A stretch of 64,000 nucleotides of DNA from the NCBI RefSeq assembly GCF_945859685.1, contig NC_079147.1, positions 99,316,315 to 99,380,314 on the forward strand. The letters are read 5' to 3'. Both the position numbers and the translations under genes were made by a program. Shown here piece by piece: positions 10,646 through 21,670 of the stretch. This DNA is from Eupeodes corollae. Lineage: Eukaryota; Arthropoda; Insecta; Diptera; Syrphidae. The notes under the pieces were generated by a model. That model was not told where the DNA came from. It saw nothing but the letters and a program-made list of their open reading frames with translations, and ran no database searches. Positions within the stretch are counted from its first letter, which is position 1. Every line of letters starts with the position of its first letter.

Positions 10646-12162
10646 CCCCCCTCTTTAGATTCTTCTAAGGGTCGGAAATTGACCGTTGGAAGATTTACAT
10701 TATTTATTATCTTCCTTTGTTTACTTTTTAATTTTAGATAAATATAAATTATTACAATTATTAAAATGATTGAAATGATAAAATATATTTTGAAACTTGA
10801 CTTTTTATGACTATATTTCAATTCTTGTATTTCTTTTAAATTGTTTATATTTTGATATTTTAATTCTTCAAAAGTTAATTCTTCAATTTTAGTATAATTT
10901 ATATCCAATATTGTATTAGGAATTATAAGTTCATGCTTATAATTTTTCCTTTCATATGATTTATTGTTTATTTTAACTTTACAATTTTCAAATCTAATAA
11001 GGTAGTTACCTTTAATTTTAATTTTTTGATTATTACAATTTTGATTAAGTTCTTGTAATTTTACATTAATTAATACAAGATTATTATTTCCTATTTCTAA
11101 TACTTGTTCATTTATATTTTTTATAAGTTTACAATTCATTGACTTTTTAAGTATATTTTCTATACAATCATCATTTATTTTGGTTAAATTTTGTACATAT
11201 TTAGTACTGTCATATATTATTTGATCTTTTGTCAGATAAAGGTGTTTGTGTATTTTTAATTGGGAATTACTATCCTTATTTGGAATGGGGTGAACGTATA
11301 TCTTTTTATACAGTTCATTTGTATATTTGGGTACTTTAATTATAAATATAATATTTGTTTTATATAGGCCTAAACTGAGTTTTAACTCTTCCAAGTTATT
11401 TATATTAATGCCGTATTTATCTATTTCTTCTACAGTTAAAATATCTCTGCTGAGTATTCCTAATCTTGAAGTCATTATTATTTCTTTTATTTTTTCTATG
11501 TCTTCATGTAAATATTCGAGGTTTTCTCTTAACTTTATCTCGTACTGTATTTTAGCTATATCTTTTACGTAATCGTAGCTTTCTACAAATGTATTGATTC
11601 TTTTAATTATGTTATTAGTTTCATTATTTAAAGTTTCAGTAAGTATTTTCATTTGTTTATTAAATTTTTCATTTATTATTATTTGTTTGTTTAAATTTGT
11701 TATCTCATTATGATTGTTTGTTTCTATTATTTTTAGATGTTCTTCGATATCATGGCGATCATTGTCGTCCATGGTTCCGTATAAAAATTTCATACCTGTT
11801 TCTAAAATATTTATTAATCCTCTTTTTTGTCTATTTGATTTAGAATGGGGTAAGAGTACTTCAAACTCTTTTCGTATTTTTGACATTTTTCTTATAAAGC
11901 TGCCATTTTCTTCTGGAATTCTTTTAACATTCCTTTCCATAATTTCTATATTTTGTTCATATTCAGTTAGATTTATTATATGAATTATAGTATCGTAACT
12001 TTCTATTAGTGGATATTCTTCTAGTTGGATTAAAGTGAATCCATTTCCCTTATTTAAGTCAATGACTTCCAATTCTGCTCGTACTTGGTTGAGGGTTATC
12101 GTAATCATCATTATTATAATTATTTTCTGCATTATCGCCATGGGTTGCAACATTTGATGCAA
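10561..12162 (-). CDS. Errantivirus Env-like glycoprotein
   Basis: A 533-residue open frame. The N-terminus has a hydrophobic signal-like run (residues about 13-24). A furin-type site RQKR is at 111-114, followed by GLIN and the conserved GTMDDND block near 129. A single transmembrane helix spans about 457-476, followed by a cytoplasmic tail of about 57 residues. The start overlaps the end of pol by 104 nt, and the stop lies inside the 3' LTR, so the tail is encoded across the polypurine tract. In this group Env is expressed from a spliced RNA, so the first residues are uncertain. No break is visible. It is related to, but clearly different from, the Env at 973-2757. Confidence 0.88.
   Translation of the reverse strand: MHQMLQPMAIMQKIIIIMMITITLNQVRAELEVIDLNKGNGFTLIQLEEYPLIESYDTIIHIINLTEYEQNIEIMERNVKRIPEENGSFIRKMSKIRKEFEVLLPHSKSNRQKRGLINILETGMKFLYGTMDDNDRHDIEEHLKIIETNNHNEITNLNKQIIINEKFNKQMKILTETLNNETNNIIKRINTFVESYDYVKDIAKIQYEIKLRENLEYLHEDIEKIKEIIMTSRLGILSRDILTVEEIDKYGININNLEELKLSLGLYKTNIIFIIKVPKYTNELYKKIYVHPIPNKDSNSQLKIHKHLYLTKDQIIYDSTKYVQNLTKINDDCIENILKKSMNCKLIKNINEQVLEIGNNNLVLINVKLQELNQNCNNQKIKIKGNYLIRFENCKVKINNKSYERKNYKHELIIPNTILDINYTKIEELTFEELKYQNINNLKEIQELKYSHKKSSFKIYFIISIILIIVIIYIYLKLKSKQRKIINNVNLPTVNFRPLEESKEGGVISKHTCAPQQISNKDKPTQNLDFKFN
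10646..10656 (-). other. Polypurine tract (plus-strand primer site)
   Basis: AAAGAGGGGGG on the minus strand, directly next to the 3' LTR start (TGTTATATCC). It lies inside the env reading frame. Confidence 0.85.
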
Positions 12163-15100
12163 TATCCTTATTGGATCTGAAACTGGAAGATTTTATTTGT
12201 TGATATTTTTTTTTCTTCCTAAATTGATCTTTATGAAGAATGCGATTAGGAATTTTTTTAAATCTATTTCCTTCTTGTAACGTGTATTTTTTATCAGTTT
12301 TATTAATAACTTTCACCTTTTTATGTTTAGGTACGGTTTTGTTTTTTATTTTCTCTTGTTCTGTTACCTTCGCATAATTTTCGTCTATGCTTACATCTTT
12401 TCTATTAATGTTTAATTTATTTAATATTTTTATTTTATTTTCTTCAATTCGTTTATAGATTATTTCGTTGTCAATTTTATTAAAGTGAACGTCGATTGGT
12501 TTTTCTTTGGTAGTTAAATGGATTACGTTATTGTAAGATTCAAGTGCTTTTGTAGCGTGCTTTATTGGTATATCTTCTTCATTGGATAGTTGTAATTGCT
12601 GTAAGATTCTCATATGTTCATTTAGACTGCTATGAAGTCTTTCTACATCGGAATTTCCGGTGTGTCTATTAGCTGTGCAATAATGTATGATTATGTTGTT
12701 ATTTTCTAAAAAGTTCTTAAATGTTTCTGATACAAATGCGTTTTCATTGTCGAGAGTAATTTTATTTGGTTTCTTCATGTATGAAAATATTCTAGTGAGA
12801 GCGTTTATTACGTCTACATAAGTTTTTGTTTTGATTGGTTCAATTGCTGCAAATTTAGAGAATTTGTCAATACATGATATATATTTTTCTTTTTTATTAA
12901 CAAACCATATATCGATATGATAGTGTTCGTTAGGACTCTTTGGAGTCTCTGTTTTTTCGTAAGGTAGTTTAATTGGGTTTCTTTCTGCTTTTGCCATACA
13001 TGTTGAGCAATTGTTTATTATTTTATTAATTAAATTTTTAAGGTTCGGCATATAATATTCTCGTTTTATTTCTAAGAATATTTTTTCGATTCCTGCGTGA
13101 TTATGATTTTTATGATTTCTTAATATAATTTCTCTTGCTTCTAACTCTTTTATATCTTTTAATATAATTATGCTTCTTTGTAATATTTTATTACTTAATT
13201 TATTTTCCTTTTTCCATATATCTTGGAATTTTTTAAATATTTCGTCATTTTTGACATATATGCAATTTAGTATTGTTGTATCTACTTCTTTTATTATGTT
13301 TATAAAGTCTTTTTCTTTATATTCTTTTCTACTGAATGTTATTCTTCTTTTTCCAACATGTGGGTACAAAATTTCTTGATGATCATTTTCATTGATTTCA
13401 AGAATTATTTGTCGATTAAATAAATTAACCGGTTTTTCACTAATAGGAATAAGATGTGAACTATCTGATTCAGCACTATGCTGTGTTGCTAACTCATCTT
13501 GGTTATGTAATATGACTTTATTGTCTTCTATTTTGATTCTGGAAAGTGCATCTGCTACTTTATTCTCTTTGCCTTGGATATATTCAATTTTAAAATCGTA
13601 TTCTTCCAATTTTATTTTCCATCGTTGGAGTCTGGTATTTGGCTCTTTTAAATTGTGTAACCATACTAAAGGTCTATGATCTGTTTTAATAATGAATTGT
13701 CTACCGTATAGGTAATGTCTAAATTGTTTCGTTGCCCAAACTATTGCTAATAATTCCTTTTCAATTGTACTGTAATTACACTCATGGTTATTAAGTGTTC
13801 TTGAGGCAAAACTGAGAGGTCCATGTGTTTGACTTAACACGGCTCCAATAGCAAAATTGCTAGCGTCAGTTGTTAGTGTAAATTCTTTTGAGAAGTCAGG
13901 GTGTCTATTTATTAAATCGTTAGTCATTAAAGTTTTCAATTTATGAAAAGATTCTTTGTAATCGTGATCATTTATATTTATTTTGCTGTTTTTCTTTAGG
14001 CATAAAGTTAAAGGTTTAATTATTTTTGCATAGTCATCTATAAATTTTCTATAGTATCCTGTTAATCCTAGAAAGCTTTGTATTTCTCTTACTGTTTTTG
14101 GGATAGGAAAATTCTTTATAGTTTCAATTTTCTTTGGATTTGGTTTTACACCATTTGGGGTTACTACATGCCCTAAAAATTCTGTCTCTTTTCGTAGAAA
14201 CTCAGATTTATTTAGTGATACTTTAAGATTTGCATTCTTGAGTGTCAATAAGATTTTATGGAGTGAATCCATATGTTCTTGTAGGCTAGAGGAGAATATT
14301 ATGATGTCATCTAAATAAACGTAACATATTTTTCCTATGTAATCTTTCAAGACCTCATTCATGAGTCTTTGGAAAGTTGCAGGTGCATTCTTTAAACCGA
14401 ATGGCATTCTTACGAACTCATAATGTCCCGTTAATGTACTAAATGCTGTTTTTTCCCTATCTTTAGCTTCAACTTCTATTTGATAAAACCCTTTTGTTAG
14501 ATCTAACGTTGTAAAATATATTGCTTGTCCTAGCTTATCTAATATCGAATCCATGTTTGGAATAGGATATTTATCTTCTTTAGTAACATTGTTTAACTTT
14601 CTATAATCTATTACTATTCGCCACTCTTTATTACCAGCGTGGTCTTCTTTTTTAGGAACGACCCAAATTGGGGCGTTATAAGGCGAAGTAGAATGTTGAA
14701 TTATTTTTGATTCTAACATTTCTTTTATTTGTCTGTCCACTTCTTTTTTGTGGATCTCAGGATATCTGTATATCCTTGTGTATATGGGAGAGTTATCTTC
14801 CGTTGGGATGTTATGTTTTACATGATTTGTAAAAGTTAAATCATCACCCTTTTTATAAAATGCTCCGTCGCATTCTTTTATTAATTTATATAATATTTGT
14901 TTTTCTTCTTTGTTTAAGTGATCTGTTCGCAGATCCTTTTTCACTTCATTATTTAATATGGAGTCTACAGGTTTTATTTCATTAAAATAATTGATTGTCT
15001 TTTCATATTCCTTTTCTTCATTTTCGCTGAAGAATAAAGGAATGATTTCGTCATTCAATTTCAATGTTTTATTTTTGTAATTTATTTCTCCATCATTTGG

Positions 15101-15411
15101 AATCAAAATATTGTTTCCAATTATTCCATTATACTCTTCATTGAAGGTGTACACTTGGAATTCACAATCATTTTTTACAGATAGTGCAAATCTGTTTTTT
15201 GGTATTAATACATCTTTTTTTACTACTATAGGGTTTCCTGCTGTCCGTATTGTCATGGGATTGGTACGCCATTTTGTAAATTCTTTTGGAGAATCTTGTT
15301 CCCTCAAAAGGCTATTAGTTGCTCCGGTGTCAATAAGGAGTCTTAAAATTGTATTCCCCTTTTCTAATTTAATATAGGGAAGTGAGATTCCGAGGCAAAA
15401 TGCCGAAAATT
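12059..15411 (-). CDS. Errantivirus Pol (protease, RT, RNase H, integrase)
   Basis: Open from the frameshift site to the stop at 12059. The first ATG-led part is 1082 residues (from 15307), but the protease motif IDTGATNS lies upstream of that ATG (about 15310-15335), so translation must come from gag by a -1 shift. RT motifs include FTTLDLTKGFYQ, MPFGLKNAPATFQ and YLDD at residues 331-334 of the ATG-led frame. RNase H has TDASNFAIGAVLSQ. The integrase zinc region and DDE residues (HIDIW, LDNENAF, SDVERLHS) follow. It overlaps env by 104 nt. No inactivating change is seen. Confidence 0.92.
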
Positions 15412-16463
15412 TGCTTGCGTTTGTTCTTTTTGTTTGTCTACGTAGTTAGCTTCATGTGCTCTCCTTACTTGGGATGAACTTGGATCGATATCCATTGGTT
15501 CAAATCTTTGAGGATACTGTCTATTTCTGTTATTATTGTTATTATTATAATTATTATTATTTGGTCTATTATAATTATTTTGATTGTTCGGCACATAAGG
15601 TTTTGGTTGCCAATTTTTATTATTTTCATTATTCCTAAATGGATTATTAGGATTTTTAAAGTTATTATTATTATTTTTATTCTTATTCTCATATCTATTT
15701 TAAATTTTTTATTAGTATTAGTGTGCTTTTGTTTTTCATTATTAAAGTCATTATTTTGTCGTGTGATAAATCCTGCTTGAGTTATTTCATGAAGTGCTGA
15801 CTCCATGGTTGTGGGTTTTAATGCATATAGAATTGTTCTCATATGCGTCGGTAATCTTTCTTTAAAGATTTTAAGCGCTGTTTCGTTATTACGAGGGATA
15901 TCAGAAATATTATTTTCTTGTAAACTCTTTTGGTTTAATAAGGAAAGGGTATGTTGTATGTAGTTATAAAATTAAATCGGATCGCCTCTATATTGAGAAG
16001 CTCTGAGATCCTCATATAATTGGAACGAATTTTTAAATCCACCGAAATTTTGCAAAAGCATGTTTTTTATATCAATCCATCTTGTAAGATGGGTATGATG
16101 TCTGGCTCTTCCTATAAATTTACTCTTAAGAATATTTATACACATTTTTTGAGAAATGTTATTATAAGTTAATAATGTGGGGATTATATCATCCACATTT
16201 GAAATAAAAATAGGAAGGTCTTCGGTTTTACCGTCAAAATTTTGTAATCTTTCTATATATTTAAGGGGATTTAATTCCAAAGATCTTAAATTATTATTAC
16301 CTCCTACTAATGGTGGTTGTTGCGGCTGCTGTTGCTGCTCTTGCTGTTGTTGTGCTATTGATGGTTCCATGTTGTCTGCTTGTTCTTGAAAGTTTCTTTG
16401 CTGGTTGTAGTTTAGCTGCCTTAATTCAGCTCGTTGCGAATCTCTTCTGATTCGGTTCATCAA
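15364..16463 (-). pseudogene. Errantivirus gag, interrupted
   Basis: Gag would encode the capsid/nucleocapsid polyprotein of about 366 residues. The first part (16463 to 15975) is open and includes a Gln-rich stretch near residues 38-50. It is interrupted by an in-frame TAA at 15972-15974; the same frame continues open afterwards to about 15465. Near 15700, coding character moves to another frame, which runs to the stop at 15364 as an Asn/Tyr-rich tail (poly-Asn, about 15520-15690). These two breaks would stop production of full-length Gag and, through it, Gag-Pol. Whether the breaks are biological or assembly errors in the low-complexity tract cannot be told from sequence alone. Confidence 0.8.
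15405..15411 (-). promoter_or_regulatory. Programmed -1 frameshift slippery site (A AAT TTT)
   Basis: On the minus strand the heptamer A AAT TTT sits in the gag frame at GCA-AAT-TTT, just upstream of the gag stop (15364). A -1 shift here enters the open pol frame leading to the protease motif. This fits the canonical X XXY YYZ pattern used by retroviruses. I did not model a downstream structure. Confidence 0.75.
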
Positions 16464-17246
16464 CTTGATCTCGTTGGGGCTTTAGATCATGCCACTCACA
16501 TCCACGTTGGATTCAAGTGGATTTTCCACATATAATTTGAACCATAAATTTAAAAATTTTTTTAGGTAGGTATATTTTTTTCTTTTAGTTGCACTATTTG
16601 TTGCATTTAACCTTTTTGATTTTGCTTGTTATCGTTCCTTTTGGTTTATTTTTTTTTTATTTTGTTTTTAATTTGTTTGCACTTTTACTTTTATGTAAAA
16701 AAATTATATTTTTTTTTTTATGTTCTTTTTATTTATCTTTTAATTTTTCTTTTTATCACTCACTCATTTTTTTATTTTTACTCAATTTTCATTATAGGGT
16801 TTTTTTCAATTAATTTATTAATTATAATTGTTCATCCGCCTTTAATTTCACTTCTACTCTTCCACTTTTCGCTCTTCACTGAAAATTATTTCCTCTCTAT
16901 GAGGCTTCGCAACATTAACCATATTCACTGGCGTTGGTTACTAAATAATTTTTTCTTTTTAATAATTTTCGATTTTCGTTCGAAAAATTATTATTTTTTT
17001 TTTTTTGTAATTAAATTTAGTTAAATGAAATTCACGATTTTCGTTCGAAAATTAATCACTTTTACTTTATTTAATTTTTTTTTTTTTTTGTTGCATTTAT
17101 TTTTTATTGTTAACTAAAACACGTTTTTGCATTTATTAATTTTCACAATAAAAACAAATTTTTTGGGTCGCGAAAAAAAAAATTAATTCCGGTTCGACCA
17201 CTGGATTACCATGTCTCTTATAATTTTCACTTATAATCTGACTGGA
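16464..17246 (-). other. Errantivirus 5' leader
   Basis: Between the primer binding site and gag. Very T-rich on the plus strand (A-rich RNA) and without open frames on the coding strand. The plus-strand frames at 16589-17024 are low-complexity shadows. Confidence 0.7.
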
Positions 17247-17264
17247 ATCCTACCGACTGCGCCA
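17247..17264 (-). other. Primer binding site, tRNA-Ser
   Basis: TGGCGCAGTCGGTAGGAT on the minus strand is complementary to the 3' end of insect tRNA-Ser (acceptor CGACTGC-G-CCA), as in 17.6-like elements. Its first base is shared with the end of the 5' LTR. Confidence 0.88.
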
Positions 17265-17741
17265 ATTTTAATTGAGTTTTCTCAAAGATTCAAAAAAAAT
17301 CTTTCTTCTTGTTCTGGGAACAGGGCAACCAAAATAAAAGACCGTTTTATTTTAATTGAAAACACTTTTATTTAAGCGTCAGATCCCTTACCGTTGGTCG
17401 GGGGAAATCATCGGCTATACGTTGATAAACTTGTGAAAAAACTAAACTAGAAAGAGATCTGGAGATCCCTTTTATATTATTAATATGCTAACGCAGCAAA
17501 CCTTTGTTTGACTGCGGATGATGCAATGATTCAATATTGTCAAATACTTTTGATATCCATTTGATACTCTTGCACAAGGCTGAAGGCCAAGAAGTGCTGA
17601 TATGCAATTTATGTTTATTATCGTTGCATCATCTTTGAAGAATTATTACAAAGTGTTTAATTAAATTTGAAGTCAAGATTTTGCGTGGGTTTATCTTTGT
17701 TTGAAATTTGTTGGGGCGCACAAGTGTGCTTGGATATAACA
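17264..17741 (-). repeat. 5' LTR of the complete errantivirus
   Basis: Same length (478 bp) and sequence as the 3' LTR except for one base seen near 17310. Flanked on the right by the TATA target duplication (17742-17745). Confidence 0.93.
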
Positions 17742-17745
17742 TATA

Positions 17746-17850
17746 TGTATATATTAATAATAATAAATAAATAAATAACTAAATAAATAAATAAATAAAT
17801 AAGTAAATAAAAAAAATAAATAAGTAAATAAATAAATAAATAAGTACTAA
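17746..17850. repeat. AATA-type microsatellite
   Basis: Runs of AATAAATA and TAAGTAAATA. It is the right half of the simple-repeat tract split by the errantivirus insertion. Confidence 0.85.
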
Positions 17851-17952
17851 ATTAAAGCTTTAACCATTTTTTTTTAAGTTTTTATTTTTACATATTTTTT
17901 TATAGTTTCGTGTTTTTTTTAAATTTTTTTTTGTGTTTTTTTTTTTTTATTT

Positions 17953-19870
17953 CTAAATAGCCAAATTTGAGATAAGGTGGTTTTCCGATAGTCTGCAAGA
18001 TGCGTTATATCGCTCAAACAAATAACTTGTTCTAAATGAAACTTTTTCAATTTTGGCAGGTAAGTGGAGATCTTCCGTAGAATAGTGCCATGGCAGATTT
18101 AACATCATTTTTAGTATTTTATTTTGGGTTCTTTGTAATCGAAGTAAATGGCTATTAGCACATTTATTAAAAATGATGAGCTTATTTTCAACACTAAGTT
18201 TTGATTTCGGATATAGAATTTTTATAGCTAAGTTCACCTTATTGATTGCTTCTTGTATATGAACACCAATAGTAAGTGTTTTGTCTAGGTGTACTCCTAA
18301 ATATTTAGTACTCGATTTCCATTCTGTTGGAATACCATTAATTTGAAGTGGGTAAAAAACAACCTTTCTTTTTCTAGTAAAAAAGACGGCTTGAGTTTTC
18401 CCAGCATTTATTTTAATCTTCCAATCATTAAGGTACGTTTGCACAATATTCAGCGCAGATTGCAAGTTGGTTTCGATGTTAAAACCAACTGAATCTGATG
18501 AATACAAACACGTATCGTCTGCAAAAATAGCTGATTTACAGTTTGTTAACGTCGGGAAATCATAAGTAAATATGGTATACAAAACAGGACCAAGAACTGA
18601 TCCTTGTGGTACACCTGCAAGGATTTCATATAGATCAGAGTAGGAACCGTTTACTGATACTTTAAAAAATCTTTCAGCTAAAAAGGAATTTATCATTTTT
18701 ATAATGAAAATTGGAAAATCCAGAACTAAGAGTTTGTGGAGAAGGCCTTTATGCCACACAGTGTCAAAAGCCTTCTCTACATCTAATAAGACCAGACCAG
18801 TGCTTTTCCCTACTGCAAAATTACTTTTTATGTCATTCGTTATTCGATGCACTTGATGCAGTGTGCTATGACAACTTCTAAAACCAAATTGTTCCGCTGA
18901 AAGGATATTATGCTCGTTCAAATGCAAAACTATTTTATTTTTTATGAGTTTCTCAAGACCTTTACTCAGAGAACTGAGTAAACTAATAGGTCTATAGCTA
19001 GAACTTATAGAAGGATTTTTTCCAGGTTTTTGAATGGGAATTATTTTTGCTATTTTCCATTGCCTTGGAAAATAACCTATTATAAAGCAAGCAGAAAAAA
19101 TGACTTGTAAAAATTTTATACCTCTTCTGGGCAGTTTTTTTAACATTATATTTTTCAAACCATCGAGTCCTGGACTCTTCGAATTTTTAAGGCCACCAAG
19201 TATAGTTTTTACATCATGTACTGCAATTGTATCTTCGCTAAATTGAAATTGTTGAGATCTTACAATTTCCATTGATTGCTCTACAGCAATTTCAGTAGAA
19301 CTACTGCTCGAAACGTTGTTACCTAATTGATGATTTTCAAAAAATTCATGAGCCAAAGCGTTTGCTTTTCCAAGATTTGTCAATAGAACTGAGTTTCCAG
19401 TTTTTAACGCTGGAATCTGACTGTTTTTTTTCTTAACTATTTTGACAAGGTTCCAAAATGGCTTACTGGCTTTATCTAATGTTTGTAGCCTCGCGTTCCA
19501 CTTTTTATTTTTGTGCTCTTGAGTAGAAAATTTTATTAAATTATTAAGAACTTTAACTTCTGATAGATAAAAAGTATTTCTGGTTCTTATCCACAATAAC
19601 CTAAATCTATTCCTTTTCTTAATAAGTTGCACAATATTTGCTGGAAGTGAGTTTGAGTTATCGTTATGAACCCTTTTCTTTGGAACAGATTGTGCCACGC
19701 TTTCCAATGTAACATTTGTAAAATTTTGAATAGCGTCGATCAGGATTGACTTCATTGGGATCTATTATCGGTAAGTTTTCTAATTTAGTACGCATTTTAT
19801 TTTTAAACCTACTCCACTTAGCATTTTTGTAGTCAAAAATCATGTTCTCATTTTGACGAGTACATTTTTT
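17953..19870 (-). pseudogene. Jockey-clade LINE, 5'-truncated, RT frame mostly intact
   Basis: A 600-residue minus-strand frame (19755-17953) carries a full set of non-LTR RT motifs: SYRPISLLSSLSK (253-265), LLDVEKAFDTVW (323-334), GVPQGSVLGP (381-390) and FADDT (411-415). Coding sequence continues upstream to about 19870 in another frame (motifs FDYKNAKWSRFK and PIIDPNE), so there is a frame shift near 19750, and the endonuclease domain is lost. After residue about 521 (LIIFNKC) some 25-30 residues are missing compared with the related copy at 55600-55826, an in-frame deletion in the thumb region. An AT-rich tail lies to the left (17850-17950). Probably inactive. Confidence 0.85.
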
Positions 19871-20601
19871 CTCTAAGAAATAAATAAAAACAAATTAAGG
19901 TAAACAGCTAAGTTGGTAAGAAATTTAGTGTGGAGCTCACAAATTACACGTTATAGAATCTCTTTTCTTTTCATTTCTCGAGAGATTCAAAGCTTTTATA
20001 GCTTATATAATTTTTTAAGATCTTAAAAGTTTTTGTATTTGATAGAAAATCAATTTTGTTCTTCAAAAAAAAAACTAAGATGATATTGAAGATGAGATTT
20101 AGAAATTTAAAGGCAACTTAATATCAAATTGTTTTGGTTTCTTCTTAAGAAAGAACCTGAATATTTGCTCTTTCTTTTAGAAAAGATCTAAAGAAAATAA
20201 GCTTTAAGCATTACTAAAATTTTTCCAAATTCTAAATTGTGTGAAAACACAGAATTTAGTTGTTTTTGACAGGGAACAGCTTTTTAGTGAATATTGTTAA
20301 ATTACTAAATAATATTTAGATGAAATCTAAATTATTGAACTGAACACTATAAGCTTTATGATGGCTCATATGACCCTCCCCCCTGGATCGTTAATTGCTC
20401 AACAGTTCATGAGCATTTTTAATAGGGCTTTCCGATTCATATTATTTTCTTGGACCATTCGTCAGTTAAAAGCATTATTTTAAGCAACACAGTTTAGAGC
20501 ATTAAAATACAAATTTTATTTTTATATAAAAGAAATTAACAAAAAAACAACCTAACATAGGGGTATTCATGACCCCTACGACCCCCCTTTGGATCAGCAG
20601 G
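19871..20601. other. AT-rich, no gene seen
   Basis: No motif-bearing frames or terminal repeats were found. 20360-20400 has a C-rich patch (ACCCTCCCCCCTGG) of unknown meaning. Confidence 0.4.
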
Positions 20602-21051
20602 TTCAGGCGATATAATGGACTTGAAAGTACGGCGAGTTTTTGGTATCTTTTTGGCTATGAAGTCAAGTCTAATTATGTCAAAAAGTTGATAAGATTTTTC
20701 ATTCAACTGAAAGACGGACTTTATTACTCTTTGATTTAAGATATGACTTTTCTGTACAATTACATCTAATGTTTTGTGCAATAGGGTTCCTTGTAAAATT
20801 GTAAAGAAATAAGTAATATTCCTTTACAATACAAAATACAAATCGTGATGGGCTTAGTTTGTCTGAGGGGTGTTTTGTAGACAAGAATGTTTTTAAGTAA
20901 TTTTTGTCCAATGAAATGAAGGTAAAGGGTAGTAAAGTTAAGTTCCAAGTTTGAAATTTATGACACTTGAAAAAGAAACTAGTTGACTTGGTCAAAATGT
21001 ACGTTCAAAGATTGAAGTTGACTGCAAATGAAGTCCCTTATATTGTCTGAA
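20602..21051. mobile_element. Short TIR element related to the element at 60351-62311
   Basis: A 450-bp non-coding unit. The right end (complement of 21031-21051) is TTCAGACAATATAAGGGACTT and the left end is TTCAGGCGATATAATGGACTT, so the terminal inverted repeats match at 18 of 21 bases. The subterminal parts (AAAGCATTTTC-like and TTTATTACTCT lines) resemble those of the longer transposase-bearing element, so this is likely an internally deleted derivative. No clear target duplication. Confidence 0.7.
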
Positions 21052-21203
21052 CCTGACCAAGTATAGCTTTTAACCCTGTTGTTGTTTGTATTTACTTAAA
21101 AAATTTCATTATTAGGTGTTAGAAAAGCATAGTTTGAAAGTAAGCTTATAACTTTGTATAATTGAATTTTTTAGTGCTTAATAAACAACCGTTAATTAGC
21201 TGT

Positions 21204-21496
21204 AGTAGTATACCCGTGGCGTGATGGTTAGTGCGTTGGACTGTCATGCCAGATGTCTTTGGTTCGATCCATGTTAAAGTTTTTTTTCACGAATACTGCC
21301 TCTTGTGTAGAATTGAAAAATTTTCCATGAGTAATACTTGTCTTGAAAAGTGCTTTCTCAAATTAGACATTCGGATTCGGCATATACACTGTAAGTCCCT
21401 TCCATCTCTGACAACATTACTCGCACACAGGAATGGTTGAGTGTATACTAGGTCCTAGTTCTCAACGGACTGTTGCGCCACTTAATTTTGTTCTGT
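21204..21496 (+). repeat. tRNA-derived SINE, full length, with target duplication
   Basis: Head with pol III boxes: TGGCGTGATGG (A box) and GGTTCGATCC (B box). A tRNA-unrelated body follows, then the 3' tail TAGGTCCTAGTTCTCAACGG plus ACTGTTGCGCCAC. Flanked by AATTAGCTGT (21194-21203) and AATAAGCTGT (21497-21506), a 10-bp duplication with one mismatch. Confidence 0.85.
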
Positions 21497-21670
21497 AATA
21501 AGCTGTTTATCGAAAATTGAAGCTAAGAAAATTAAAATTAAGAATTTAGAAATGGAAACTAAGTAGCTTAAATTAATTTATTTAATTACTGGTAAAATTT
21601 ACATTAAAGACAAGAAAAGTACAGTTTTGATTTGTTTTAGAAATTGTGAGCATCAACAAGTTTAATTCTC

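Larger units (their letters stand above)
10168..17741 (-). mobile_element. Complete errantivirus (17.6/297-like) with near-identical LTRs
   Basis: Order on the minus strand: 5' LTR (17264-17741), tRNA-Ser primer binding site, leader, gag, pol, env, polypurine tract, 3' LTR (10168-10645). The LTRs are both 478 bp; I see one difference (C versus T in CTTTCTTCCTG / CTTTCTTCTTG). They are flanked by TATA on both sides (10164-10167 and 17742-17745), the usual 4-bp target duplication. The insertion is in an AATA-rich microsatellite. pol and env are open; gag has a stop and a frame shift. The near-identity of the LTRs indicates a recent insertion. Confidence 0.93.

Noticed and set aside
11327..15377. 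Plus-strand ORFs of 69-95 codons
   Set aside because: Antisense shadows of env and pol of the errantivirus; no motifs of their own.
16177..16389. Cys-rich plus-strand ORF (GGCCGCCCCSCCCC)
   Set aside because: It is the antisense of the Gln-rich tract of errantivirus gag.
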